A DNA stretch of 64,000 nucleotides from Symmachiella dynata. Lineage in GTDB: Bacteria; Planctomycetota; Planctomycetia; Planctomycetales; Planctomycetaceae. Under the pieces are notes generated by a model that ran no database searches, was not told the origin of the DNA, and saw only the letters and a program-made list of their open reading frames with translations. The first letter of the stretch is position 1; every line of letters begins with the position of its first letter. Made by a program: the position numbers and the translations under genes. Positions 19,464 through 28,042 of this stretch are shown here, piece by piece. Location of the stretch: the NCBI RefSeq assembly GCF_007747995.1, contig NZ_CP036276.1, positions 3,959,001 to 4,023,000 of the forward strand. Direction: 5' to 3'.

Positions 19464-20110
19464 TGCGTTTGAGGTGTGTTTGCAAATGTTATGCAAAAGC
19501 ATCTGTGGTGTAGGGATGCGGCCCGCTTTGTGGAACGGACGGCCGAGAACCACTGGGAGAAATCGAGCAATTTACCGGCCCTGGCCGCGGCTTTGCCGTA
19601 AACCATCGACGCCTGATCCCGGTTTGGGCCGCCACTGACCTCCCCAAATACACTATTTGGGGGGATTTCTTGTTGGAAAATACGACTTCGTCAAGGTTCA
19701 GTTCGCTCTGCCACACTGACGAAGTCCGCTCACCTGTGGAGTGCCGGCTCCACGATTGGCCCCGTTTTCACGCTGCGATCGCAATCGAACGTGGTGATCT
19801 CAGCGTATTTTCGGCCGCTATCTGGAATGGTTCGCCCTGTGAGAGTGTGACTGCGGCTTGGAATCGCCTCGGAGAGGGCCGATCTCGCGCCATCAATTCG
19901 GCGAGAAATTTGCCCCAGTTGAGGCCTTCGCAGCCGCAGGAGAGGGAGGCAGACTGTCGAGCGAAACATCGAGATTTAGAGATCGACCGCCGTCTGCCTC
20001 AAGAATCCGGCAATGTGCAAAAAAGCATCCGCGTTCTCCTCGAATGATAATGGATTATTGCTATGATAAGGACAATTCCATTCCATTTATACTGCGAGTA
20101 TTCTTCGAAG
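19464..20110. other. Divergent intergenic region upstream of pyruvate carboxylase
   Basis: No gene is supported. Short frames here (up to about 140 codons counted on the plus strand) overlap and lack motifs. The region contains a stem-loop at 19640-19664 (separate entry) and must contain the promoter for the carboxylase gene, which I could not place. The last 60 bases are AT-rich (near 20041-20070), as expected for a leader or promoter. Confidence 0.35.
19640..19664 (+). terminator. Strong stem-loop, possible terminator or leader structure
   Basis: An 11-base-pair stem with a CAC loop is formed by CTCCCCAAATA at 19640-19650 and TATTTGGGGGG at 19654-19664 (one G-T pair). GATTTCTTGTT follows on the plus strand, only a weak T-tract. 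No convincing plus-strand gene ends upstream. On the minus strand no T-run follows. It may instead be an mRNA leader structure or protein-binding inverted repeat about 450 bases upstream of the carboxylase start. Confidence 0.4.
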
Positions 20111-23100
20111 ATGACTGAAATCAAGCGACTGTTAGCTGCAAATCGTAGTGAGATTGCCATCCGGATCTTTCGGAGTGCCCACGAGTTGGATATCCAAACC
20201 GTGGCGATCTACTCTCATGAAGACCGTTATGCCTTGCACCGCTTCAAAGCGGACGAAGCTTACCAAATTGGTAAACCGGGCGAGCCGATCCAAGCTTATC
20301 TGGATATCGATGCCATTATCACCTTGGCAAAAGAGCAGAATATAGACGCAATCCACCCTGGCTATGGATTTCTCTCCGAGAATCCGCAATTTGCTCAGGC
20401 GTGTGAAGATGCGGGAATCATTTTTGTGGGACCGCGTGTCGAGACGCTCAAGCAATTGGGTGACAAAATTTCAGCACGTGTCGTCGCCGAAAAAGCGAAC
20501 GTTCCAGTACTCGGTGGTGGCGGTGGAGCGATCACTAATGCTGAGCAAGGACTGCGGTTCGCGGAGCAGGTCGGATTCCCAGTTATTCTCAAAGCAGCTC
20601 ACGGTGGTGGCGGGCGCGGCATGCGTGTTGTACGTGATGCCACAGAATTTGAACAGGCTTTCGATCAGGCTCGGCGGGAATCACTCATCGCCTTTGGCAG
20701 CCCAGACATCTTCGTCGAAAGATTTATTGAACGGGCACGGCACATTGAAGTGCAGTTGCTCGGCGACCAGCATGGACAACTGGTCCATCTCTATGAACGC
20801 GATTGTTCCGTGCAAAGGCGGCACCAAAAGGTCGTTGAGATCGCGCCAGCCCCCAATCTGGAGACAAGCCTGCGCCAGGCGCTCTGTGATTCTGCTGTGG
20901 CCATCGGTCGAGCGGTGAACTACGAGAACGCGGGAACTGTCGAGTTTCTCGTCGACGCGGATACCAACGATTTCTACTTCATCGAAGTCAACCCACGGAT
21001 TCAGGTCGAGCACACGGTAACCGAACAGGTCACCGGTGTGGATATCGTCAAATCTCAGATCCTTATCGCACAAGGGGCACAGCTTGAGGATCCCGCGATC
21101 GATCTGCCGTCTCAAGAGGCAATTGCTACCCACGGTTTTGCCATTCAATGCCGCGTGACGACAGAGGACACAGAGAACCTCTTCATGCCGGATTATGGCC
21201 GAATCACCCATTATCGTTCCGCCAGCGGTATGGGAATTCGCCTCGACGCAGGTACGGCATTCTCCGGAGCGGTGGTTTATCCCTTCTACGATTCTTTACT
21301 AGTGAAAGTGACCTCTTGGGCCCGTAATTTTCCGGGTGCTGCACATCGCATTGAACGCTGTTTGCAGGAATTTCGTATCCGGGGTGTCAAAACCAATATT
21401 CCGTTCCTCATCAAGCTGGTCATGCATTCCACTTTTATTGAAGGGAACTGCACGACCACCTTTATCGATGAAACTCCGGAGCTATTCGACTTCCCGCCGC
21501 GAAAGGACCGGGCCACAAAGTTGCTCGCCTATCTGGGGGAGATGATTGTCAACGGCAATTCACTGGTGAAAAACCGACCGCAAGCAACGCGACGCATTCC
21601 TGCCCCTCTGCCCAAATTTGAATCGACGGCGCCGATTCCCGACAGCATGCGGCAAAAGTTTCAGCGACTCGGAGCCGAAAAGTTTTCCAAGTCATTGCTG
21701 GAGCATAAACCGCTGCTTCTGACTGACACGACGTTTCGCGATGCCCACCAATCGCTGTTGGCGACGCGGCTGCGAACCTATGACATGCTGCGAATTGCCG
21801 ATGTTTATGCACGGCATTGTCCGGAACTATTCTCACTGGAAATGTGGGGCGGAGCCACGTTCGACACGTCGATGCGTTTCCTCAAAGAGTATCCCTGGCA
21901 GCGGCTTTCCGAAATGAGAGACCGGGTGCCCAACATTTTGTTTCAGATGTTGTTGCGAGCCTCCAATGCGGTGGGCTACACCAATTATCCCGACAACGTG
22001 GTTCGAGAGTTCGTCAAGGAAGCCGCGGGAGCTGGCATTGATGTCTTCCGTGTGTTTGATGCATTGAACTGGGTCGAGAACATGCAAGTCGCGATGGATG
22101 CCGTCATCGAATCGGGTGCGATCTGCGAGGCGACGATTTGCTACACCGGCGATATTCTTGACCCGCACCAAACCAAATATGACTTGAAATACTATGTCGA
22201 GATGGCAAAACGCCTGGAAGGTATGGGAGCTCACATTCTCGCCATTAAAGATATGGCGGGGCTTTGCAAACCGTATGCGGCGGAATTGCTGGTCAAGACG
22301 CTGCGTCAAGAAGTCGGCCTGCCCATCCATTTCCATACCCATGATACAGGTGGGGTGCAGGCGGCATCGCTCGTCAAAGCGGCAGAAGCCGGGGTCCACA
22401 TCGTCGATGCGGCGCTGGCTCCGCTCTCCGGCGGAACGTCGCAGCCGAATTTGAATACGCTCGTCGAATCAATAAAGTTCACCGATCGCGAAACCGGTTT
22501 GCAGTCGGCTCGGCTCGATGAAATTGCGGATTATTGGCGCGCGGTCCGTGAATTCTATACACCGTTCGAAAGTCCCGTCCTGCCGGCCGGCAGCGATCTT
22601 TATCAACATCAAATGCCGGGCGGTCAGTACACCAACCTTTATCAGCAAGCGCGCGCTTTGGGTTTGGCCGATCGTTGGAGCGAAGTCTGTCGCATGTATG
22701 CGGATGTCAACCAACTGTTCGGCGACATTGTGAAGGTGACGCCTACATCGAAGGCGGTTGGCGACATGGCACTCTTTTTGATATCGAATGAGATGACAAC
22801 CGAAGATGTCGTCTCTTCAGATCGTGAGTTGGCTTTCCCTCAATCGGTCGTCGATTTAATCAGCGGACGGATGGGCCAAACGCCGGGTGGGTTTCCTGCC
22901 AATGTGCAAAAGCGAATCTTGCGGGGGGAATCACCTGTCGAAGGACGTCCCGGTGCGAACCTTCCCCCGGCAGATTTTGAACAGTCCCACGAGAAGCTCC
23001 AAGAAATTCTGGGCCACAAACCGACACACCGCGAAGCTTTGTCACATCTACTCTATCCAGAGGTGTTTGAAGATTTCGCACGTCACGACCAAACCTACGG

Positions 23101-23563
23101 CGACACGAGTGTCCTGCCGACACCAGCATTCCTCTATGGACTGGAGCCGGGAGAAGAGATCTCTGTCGAAATCGAACCGGGCAAGACACTGATCATTCGC
23201 CTGCAAACCGTCGGTGAGCCGCACGAAGATGGGCGCCGCACGGTTTTCTTCGAACTCAACGGTCAGCCTCGTGAAGTCACCATCACCGACCGGTCTCTGG
23301 AACCCGATGCCCCGCGTCGTCTCAAGGCCGATGCCAACGACCCATCGCATGTCGCGGCCAGCATGCCCGGTATGGTCGTGAACATCGCCGTTCAACCGGG
23401 AGACGCCGTTGCCAAAGGCCAGAAGCTCCTCATGCTTGAAGCGATGAAGATGCAGACGATCGTCGCTGCTGAACATGATGGAATCGTCGGGGAAACTTTA
23501 GTACACAGCGGAACTCAAGTCGAAAGCGGCGATCTACTGATGACCGTAGAACCGAAGGAGTGA
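20111..23563 (+). CDS. pyc: Pyruvate carboxylase
   Basis: This 1150-residue single-chain pyruvate carboxylase makes oxaloacetate from pyruvate, bicarbonate and ATP (anaplerosis). The biotin carboxylase part runs from KRLLAANRSEIAIRIFRSA through the ATP-grasp VILKAAHGGGGRGMRVV and FIEVNPRIQVEHTVTEQVTG. The carboxyltransferase part starts at LLLTDTTFRDAHQSLLATRL, has EMWGGATFDTSMRFL, the catalytic-lysine region AIKDMAGLCKP and HFHTHDTGG. The biotin carrier ends the protein with MLEAMKMQT, the biotinylated Lys being residue 1113. Length matches the family (about 1150). I chose the ATG at 20111 because the family begins with this KRLLAANRSE stretch; the in-frame start at 20063 adds 16 unrelated residues. 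Confidence 0.97.
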   Translation: MTEIKRLLAANRSEIAIRIFRSAHELDIQTVAIYSHEDRYALHRFKADEAYQIGKPGEPIQAYLDIDAIITLAKEQNIDAIHPGYGFLSENPQFAQACEDAGIIFVGPRVETLKQLGDKISARVVAEKANVPVLGGGGGAITNAEQGLRFAEQVGFPVILKAAHGGGGRGMRVVRDATEFEQAFDQARRESLIAFGSPDIFVERFIERARHIEVQLLGDQHGQLVHLYERDCSVQRRHQKVVEIAPAPNLETSLRQALCDSAVAIGRAVNYENAGTVEFLVDADTNDFYFIEVNPRIQVEHTVTEQVTGVDIVKSQILIAQGAQLEDPAIDLPSQEAIATHGFAIQCRVTTEDTENLFMPDYGRITHYRSASGMGIRLDAGTAFSGAVVYPFYDSLLVKVTSWARNFPGAAHRIERCLQEFRIRGVKTNIPFLIKLVMHSTFIEGNCTTTFIDETPELFDFPPRKDRATKLLAYLGEMIVNGNSLVKNRPQATRRIPAPLPKFESTAPIPDSMRQKFQRLGAEKFSKSLLEHKPLLLTDTTFRDAHQSLLATRLRTYDMLRIADVYARHCPELFSLEMWGGATFDTSMRFLKEYPWQRLSEMRDRVPNILFQMLLRASNAVGYTNYPDNVVREFVKEAAGAGIDVFRVFDALNWVENMQVAMDAVIESGAICEATICYTGDILDPHQTKYDLKYYVEMAKRLEGMGAHILAIKDMAGLCKPYAAELLVKTLRQEVGLPIHFHTHDTGGVQAASLVKAAEAGVHIVDAALAPLSGGTSQPNLNTLVESIKFTDRETGLQSARLDEIADYWRAVREFYTPFESPVLPAGSDLYQHQMPGGQYTNLYQQARALGLADRWSEVCRMYADVNQLFGDIVKVTPTSKAVGDMALFLISNEMTTEDVVSSDRELAFPQSVVDLISGRMGQTPGGFPANVQKRILRGESPVEGRPGANLPPADFEQSHEKLQEILGHKPTHREALSHLLYPEVFEDFARHDQTYGDTSVLPTPAFLYGLEPGEEISVEIEPGKTLIIRLQTVGEPHEDGRRTVFFELNGQPREVTITDRSLEPDAPRRLKADANDPSHVAASMPGMVVNIAVQPGDAVAKGQKLLMLEAMKMQTIVAAEHDGIVGETLVHSGTQVESGDLLMTVEPKE

Positions 23564-23574
23564 TGGACGTCGAT

Positions 23575-23593
23575 TCAGGAGGAGAACTCCTGA
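23575..23593 (+). terminator. Hairpin just after pyruvate carboxylase stop
   Basis: A perfect seven-base stem, TCAGGAG (23575-23581) and CTCCTGA (23587-23593), closes a GAGAA loop 12 bases after the stop codon. No T-run follows, so it is at best a processing or Rho-assisted end rather than a classical intrinsic terminator. Confidence 0.35.
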
Positions 23594-23620
23594 CCGCGGC
23601 AGCAGTCTTCCCTACAAGTC

Positions 23621-23696
23621 GTTTCAAAACCCTCTGGCGCGTCTCACTGACACTGTTCTGAACGTTTCTAGAACAAACGCAACCGGGTTTTGAAAC
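23621..23696. repeat. 12-base inverted repeat with 52-base loop between convergent genes
   Basis: GTTTCAAAACCC at 23621-23632 is repeated in inverted orientation as GGGTTTTGAAAC at 23685-23696. The loop contains the palindrome GTTCTAGAAC-like sequence near 23666-23674. It lies between the convergent carboxylase and esterase genes and could serve as a bidirectional transcription end or be the scar of a miniature element. Confidence 0.45.
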
Positions 23697-23837
23697 TGGT
23701 TCTAGCTCGTTGGCTGCTTGACGACAGAGAATCTATATGCATCCATGATCTGAATGTCGTGCTTGGATTGCTCTGTAGGGTTTGCCACAGGTGGGGCGAA
23801 TTCCGCCAATGGACATCCGCTGTTTGACGTAACCAGC

Positions 23838-24833
23838 TTATTCAAATACCACGGGCGTGAATGGAAGTTCGTTGGTGGTACGCGGTTTGAACCGGCCCCG
23901 CTGAATCGCTTTGAGCTTGTGTCGCTCGGCGCTCGGGTCTTTTTCTGTCATCGGTTTCAAGGCCCGGGTAATAAAACGAAAGACTTCTGGATAGCGCCAT
24001 TCTTTCGAGCGACCGACATGCGCGGCACCGCGATGCAAGTGATAATCGTGTTCAATCGCTGCGTCGAACAACAACCGGTGCAGCAACTCCACGGAGCGGA
24101 AGTTCCCGTTTGCGTCTTCATCGCCGACTTCGATGAGCAATTGCAGGCCTGACTCTCGCAGTTTCTTCGGATGATCGATGACCATCGTCGGAGGATGGGT
24201 GCTACGCCAAAAAGTTCTGTCCACGGGATTGCCAAAACGGGATCCGTGATCAGCCAAGACCTTCGCGTCGAAATAGCTGATGTCCCAATCCTCCAGCTTT
24301 AGCACAGCGGGAAAGCCGGGGGCGATGGAAACCGCTGCGGCGAACATTGTCGGGTGCCGAAATGCGATCCTCAGCGTGCCCTGCCCTCCAAATGAACTCC
24401 CCCCGATCACGGTTCCCGATCGGTCCGGTAGGACCTGATAATGTTCACGCATGTATTTTAACATCTGATCGGTGATAAACGTGTCCCATTGGTTTGTGCC
24501 ATCCAGCCAGTCAATATAGAAGGACGCACCTGTGACCGGTGCCACTACGACACAAGGCAAAAGATCTCCGGTCGCCCAAGCCTTCTCGATGTAGGACCGC
24601 ATGTGCTTTCCCAGGACATCTTTCCCAGAGGTTCCGCCATGCAACCAGATAAACAACGGGAAAGGCTGGGAAGCCTGTTGATAGCCTGGCGGTAGGAGCA
24701 CATCGACGGTGGCGGGGCTGGGGACGAGTGTGGATTCCAGCTTGAGTTGCTCCATTTTGCCGGGCAATGATGTTTGCGCGCTGCAAGTAGAGGCACTCAC
24801 GCCGAGGATCACGAACAGAATCAGGTATCGCAT
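23838..24833 (-). CDS. Exported esterase (PF00756-type alpha/beta hydrolase)
   Basis: This 331-residue protein has a signal peptide (YLILFVILGVSASTCSAQ) and an alpha/beta-hydrolase of the putative-esterase type (esterase D, enterochelin-esterase relatives). FPLFIWLHGGTSGKD provides the oxyanion region, VIGGSSFGGQG the nucleophile elbow with its Ser, and RGAAHVGRSKEWR a candidate catalytic His. A candidate Asp or Glu is in LLIEVGDEDANGNF. It would hydrolyse an ester in the periplasm or outside; the substrate is unknown. I chose the ATG at 24833, with GAGGCGAG upstream, over 24887 because it places the signal peptide at the N-terminus. It is convergent with the carboxylase gene and divergent from the zinc-ribbon gene. 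Confidence 0.85.
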   Translation of the reverse strand: MRYLILFVILGVSASTCSAQTSLPGKMEQLKLESTLVPSPATVDVLLPPGYQQASQPFPLFIWLHGGTSGKDVLGKHMRSYIEKAWATGDLLPCVVVAPVTGASFYIDWLDGTNQWDTFITDQMLKYMREHYQVLPDRSGTVIGGSSFGGQGTLRIAFRHPTMFAAAVSIAPGFPAVLKLEDWDISYFDAKVLADHGSRFGNPVDRTFWRSTHPPTMVIDHPKKLRESGLQLLIEVGDEDANGNFRSVELLHRLLFDAAIEHDYHLHRGAAHVGRSKEWRYPEVFRFITRALKPMTEKDPSAERHKLKAIQRGRFKPRTTNELPFTPVVFE

Positions 24834-25057
24834 GGACTCGCCTCGATGAAGATGAATTTTGATTCCGACGCAGTTCACTGGTATCATTCGCCGAAACCCT
24901 CGTCATTCCGCACTCTGCAAAATAGAGGAGCGCATCCGTCCGGTCAATTGTTGCTACAATGAGCAATGTTTATCATCCGTTCAATACGGATCATGGCCTG
25001 CAGGTCGGTTGAGAACAATCATTAAACCGCACTCAATTTTTCCAAATGGAGGTGCTG

Positions 25058-25702
25058 ATGATTATTGGACCGGACGAAGTCATCGCTTGCCCAAGATGTC
25101 GTGAACTGGCGAAGTACCAATCACTGATTTCCGGAAACACGTTTGGTGCGATCTGTTTTTCTGACGGTAAACAAATTGCCCCCATGTTGCCGAGTCCTCC
25201 TGCTGTTGTGAACTGCAGCCAATGCGGCAAATGTTATTGGCTGAAAGATGCATTAGTCGTTGGCACAGTCGAGAGCCCGACGGATGAAATCGATCCCAAT
25301 TGGACTCAAGCTCCGATGATTGAGGAACCCACTGCTGAACAATACTACCAAGCAATAGGAGACGGATTGGCACAAAACATTTCGGAGGAGAGAAAACTCC
25401 GAATTCTTGCGTGGTGGCGAGACAACGACTACGACCGTGGTGGAGAAGCCGAGGACGAAATTCAACGTAGGCCCCCATCTTCGCTGCGCAATAAAAACCT
25501 CGAAGCACTTATAAGACTCGCATCGACCGATACAGACGACGAGAAGCTATTAAAGGCCGAAATGTATCGCGAACTCGGTGACATAGAGTCCGCGAAGCAG
25601 TTGCTAGATCAAGTCGAGGCTTCTGAACTGGCATACGTCGTGGACGAAATTCGAAAAATGTGTGAAAATGGTGAAACGAAAGTCAGGATGCTCCTACCAT
25701 AG
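25058..25702 (+). CDS. Hypothetical protein with N-terminal zinc ribbon
   Basis: This 214-residue soluble protein has two CxxC pairs at the N-terminus (ACPRCRE and NCSQCGKCYW) about 38 residues apart, as in a zinc ribbon. The C-terminal part is helical and charged and looks like one or two TPR-like hairpins (KLLKAEMYRELGDIESAKQL). I recognise no named family; a cytosolic role in protein interaction is a guess. I chose the ATG at 25058 because GGAGG lies five bases upstream; that Shine-Dalgarno overlaps an in-frame ATG at 25046 that would otherwise be used. It is a single gene, divergent from the esterase. Confidence 0.75.
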   Translation: MIIGPDEVIACPRCRELAKYQSLISGNTFGAICFSDGKQIAPMLPSPPAVVNCSQCGKCYWLKDALVVGTVESPTDEIDPNWTQAPMIEEPTAEQYYQAIGDGLAQNISEERKLRILAWWRDNDYDRGGEAEDEIQRRPPSSLRNKNLEALIRLASTDTDDEKLLKAEMYRELGDIESAKQLLDQVEASELAYVVDEIRKMCENGETKVRMLLP

Positions 25703-25962
25703 CGATGCACGATGAATCGATTACCAATGCCTGTCCGCCATGCTTGATTGCGCTGTTAAATTCTGCTGGGAATGTCTGCTCACAATCAAAAAGGATGTAG
25801 CGGAAAGTTGACTGTAGGCTACCAGGCATCTGTTCAGTGATGTGCCCACGGATTGTCGATTGGCGTACGCGGCCATATTGTCGTAAGCGATTCATTCCAG
25901 AATCGACTCTTTGAGGTCGCACAACATCTGATGGAGAAGTCTGAATCATCAACTCACCAGCG

Positions 25963-26349
25963 GCGGTTTTTCAAATCAGTCGTGGCTGGTGCGGCAATGA
26001 TATCATCACCGGTTTGCGCCACAAAGATGCGGTCTGTCGGGCGAATTTTTCCATCGATGTTCACAACGTCTTCCCCGATGGTTCCAATCCTGCTGACGTG
26101 AAGCGTTATCGATCTGCGGGGGTCAAGGCATATGACATTCCGCTTCCCGCACTGATCGCGGCTGATGTGGACGGTTTGATGATGGCCGGCCGCTGCATCA
26201 GCGGTGACTTCATCGCTCACTCCAGCTACCGCGTGACTGGCAATTCTGTGCCCATGGACGAAGCCGCCGGCTTGACGTCGGTAGCGTCCCTCAAACAGGG
26301 AGTCATGCCACATGAACTCTCCTGGGACACGGTCCAGAAGGCTACTTAA
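25963..26349 (+). pseudogene. C-terminal fragment of a FAD-dependent oxidoreductase
   Basis: This open stretch reads like the C-terminal end of a FAD_oxidored (PF12831-type) enzyme: IITGLRHKDAVCRAN, then FSIDVHNVFPDG, YDIPLPALIAADVDGLMMAG, RCISGDFIAHSSYRVTGNSV and a terminal EAAGLTSVASLKQG. These are the FAD-binding end motifs. The N-terminal Rossmann GxGxxG part of about 300 residues is missing upstream, where no continuous frame exists. A short frame could still be translated from a TTG at 26014, but it would lack the cofactor site. I regard it as a decayed gene. No ribosome-binding site is apparent. Confidence 0.7.
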
Positions 26350-26560
26350 CATAGCCGGTTCTAGGTGCGGACTGAGGAGGGGATAGCAACTCGGTCTTTA
26401 AAACGAGGCTGTTTGATGCGTGCTGGATTCTGGCTGTGCTTTGAATGAAGAGCTCAACCCACGCGAATCTATCCTATTTCCACGTAGGCAGGGCCTTTTT
26501 ACAACTGCTCAAATCTGACTTTTCCCGCGATCTTTCTTCGAAGCGATGCAAAGACGACTG

Positions 26561-28042
26561 CTATCCATGCAGCGCTCGATGGGCCTTGCAAAGAAATCGC
26601 AGCGACAGATCTTCACGGATGGAACTCGAAACCAACGTCTTGCTGCCGTCAAAATCCAGAGCCTCGTCCTGCTGAGCTTCGACGGTGGCGGCGAACGCTT
26701 CGGGAGAGATGAATTCCTCGAGGCAGAAGCGGAGGATGCTTTTTCGCAGCTTGGAATAATCGACGACCGGACAGACCGTCAGAAAATACACAATCCGTTC
26801 GGCGGCCACAGTTTCTGCCGGTCGGTTCTGATCGTCGATCCATGCCACGCCAACTTGGTCAAGGAGGCCGTACAAGTACTGCAAAACCACCGGTGCCACA
26901 GAAACGACTTGGTCCAACTCTGCAAGAACAGACTCAGGTTCGGAGAGTAGTCCGGTAAGAACGGGGACAATAGCGGAACGGACATTGTTCGACGCGTTCC
27001 AGATTTTTGGCATCTCCTGCAGGAGCAATCGAATGTGTATATTTCCTACCGTGGGGAGTCCTTTGATGCCAGCCGCGAGTTCCGTTAAGTAGTCAAACTG
27101 TATGAGTTCGCTCCCCATTTCAAGTTGGAAGCTATCGAATAATGCGATTTCTTTGCGGCAAGTCTCAAGAATTCTAGCGGCATCCGAGTTTTGGCTCCAA
27201 GCGGCATGGTTGGCAGCTGCAATCGTCAGTCGCACCCATTCCATCGGAGAAAAATCAACGAAGGTTGTGCGATGAACAATAAGATCTTCGCGTATGACCC
27301 GCCAATTCTTTGCGGTCGCAGCATGCTTCCATCGCTGACGCAGTAATACCGATCGAGAATTGGCCGGAAAGTTCTTGAGAAATTGCCCGGTTTTGTCACT
27401 GAGCGCGAATCTTGGTTCACAGATCAGTTCTTGCCGAAAAAGTTCACGCAGACATACAGATCCGTTCGCTCGTGAAAGGCCATGCAACAACCAGTCGGCC
27501 GGTTTTCGCCGCGAGTCGAGATCAGGATTGAGAATTAACTGCCAATAGAGGGCAGCAGCAGTCGTTTCCGAAGGATGCTGTTCGTCAGCTTGAATGAGAC
27601 TACGGTACGCCTCAACAACACGCTTTTCATCATGGTTTGCGAATAGCCCCCCAACATCCGGGGCGTGTTTGCGCCCTCCCCTAGCGGAGGGTGGTCCATT
27701 CGAACCGATTGGCGAATCGAAAGATCGTTTGCCGTTGCCGTTACCGTTTCCACTGGGCGAATGTTGATAGGACGAACCGTCATGGGACCAGTTTTCACTT
27801 GACGGGTTTTCATGAGAGGGATGCTTGGGGGGAACCTGACTGCCGAGAATCGCTTTGAGTCGTTGATAGGTCTCATGGATCCGTTGGAATTGCTCTGGAT
27901 GAGTATCGGGGCGAAAGTGGCGTATTAGTTGGGAATAGGCTCGGCGAAGTTCAACACGCTTGGCATTGGGCTCCAGCCCAAATAGCTCCCAGGGATTGAG
28001 CGGCCACTGCGAGGAGTCCTCGGGCAGAGAAATATCAGTCAT
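26561..28042 (-). CDS. J-domain-like protein of the Hsp70 operon (DjlB/DjlC-like)
   Basis: This 493-residue protein has an N-terminal J-like domain (about residues 15-68): NPWELFGLEPNAKRVELRRA, YSQLIRHFRPDTHPEQF, IHETYQRLKAIL. The HPD signature of DnaJ is RPD here, with HPEQF just after. E. coli DjlB and DjlC, co-chaperones of HscC, also have divergent J domains. A low-complexity linker follows (HSPSGNGNGNGKRSF), then a helical region with no recognised domain. The ATG overlaps the stop of the TPR gene by ATGA, so the three genes are translationally coupled. It probably delivers clients to, or stimulates the ATPase of, the Hsp70 at 29963-31699; loss of His in HPD normally weakens stimulation. 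Confidence 0.75.
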   Translation of the reverse strand: MTDISLPEDSSQWPLNPWELFGLEPNAKRVELRRAYSQLIRHFRPDTHPEQFQRIHETYQRLKAILGSQVPPKHPSHENPSSENWSHDGSSYQHSPSGNGNGNGKRSFDSPIGSNGPPSARGGRKHAPDVGGLFANHDEKRVVEAYRSLIQADEQHPSETTAAALYWQLILNPDLDSRRKPADWLLHGLSRANGSVCLRELFRQELICEPRFALSDKTGQFLKNFPANSRSVLLRQRWKHAATAKNWRVIREDLIVHRTTFVDFSPMEWVRLTIAAANHAAWSQNSDAARILETCRKEIALFDSFQLEMGSELIQFDYLTELAAGIKGLPTVGNIHIRLLLQEMPKIWNASNNVRSAIVPVLTGLLSEPESVLAELDQVVSVAPVVLQYLYGLLDQVGVAWIDDQNRPAETVAAERIVYFLTVCPVVDYSKLRKSILRFCLEEFISPEAFAATVEAQQDEALDFDGSKTLVSSSIREDLSLRFLCKAHRALHG

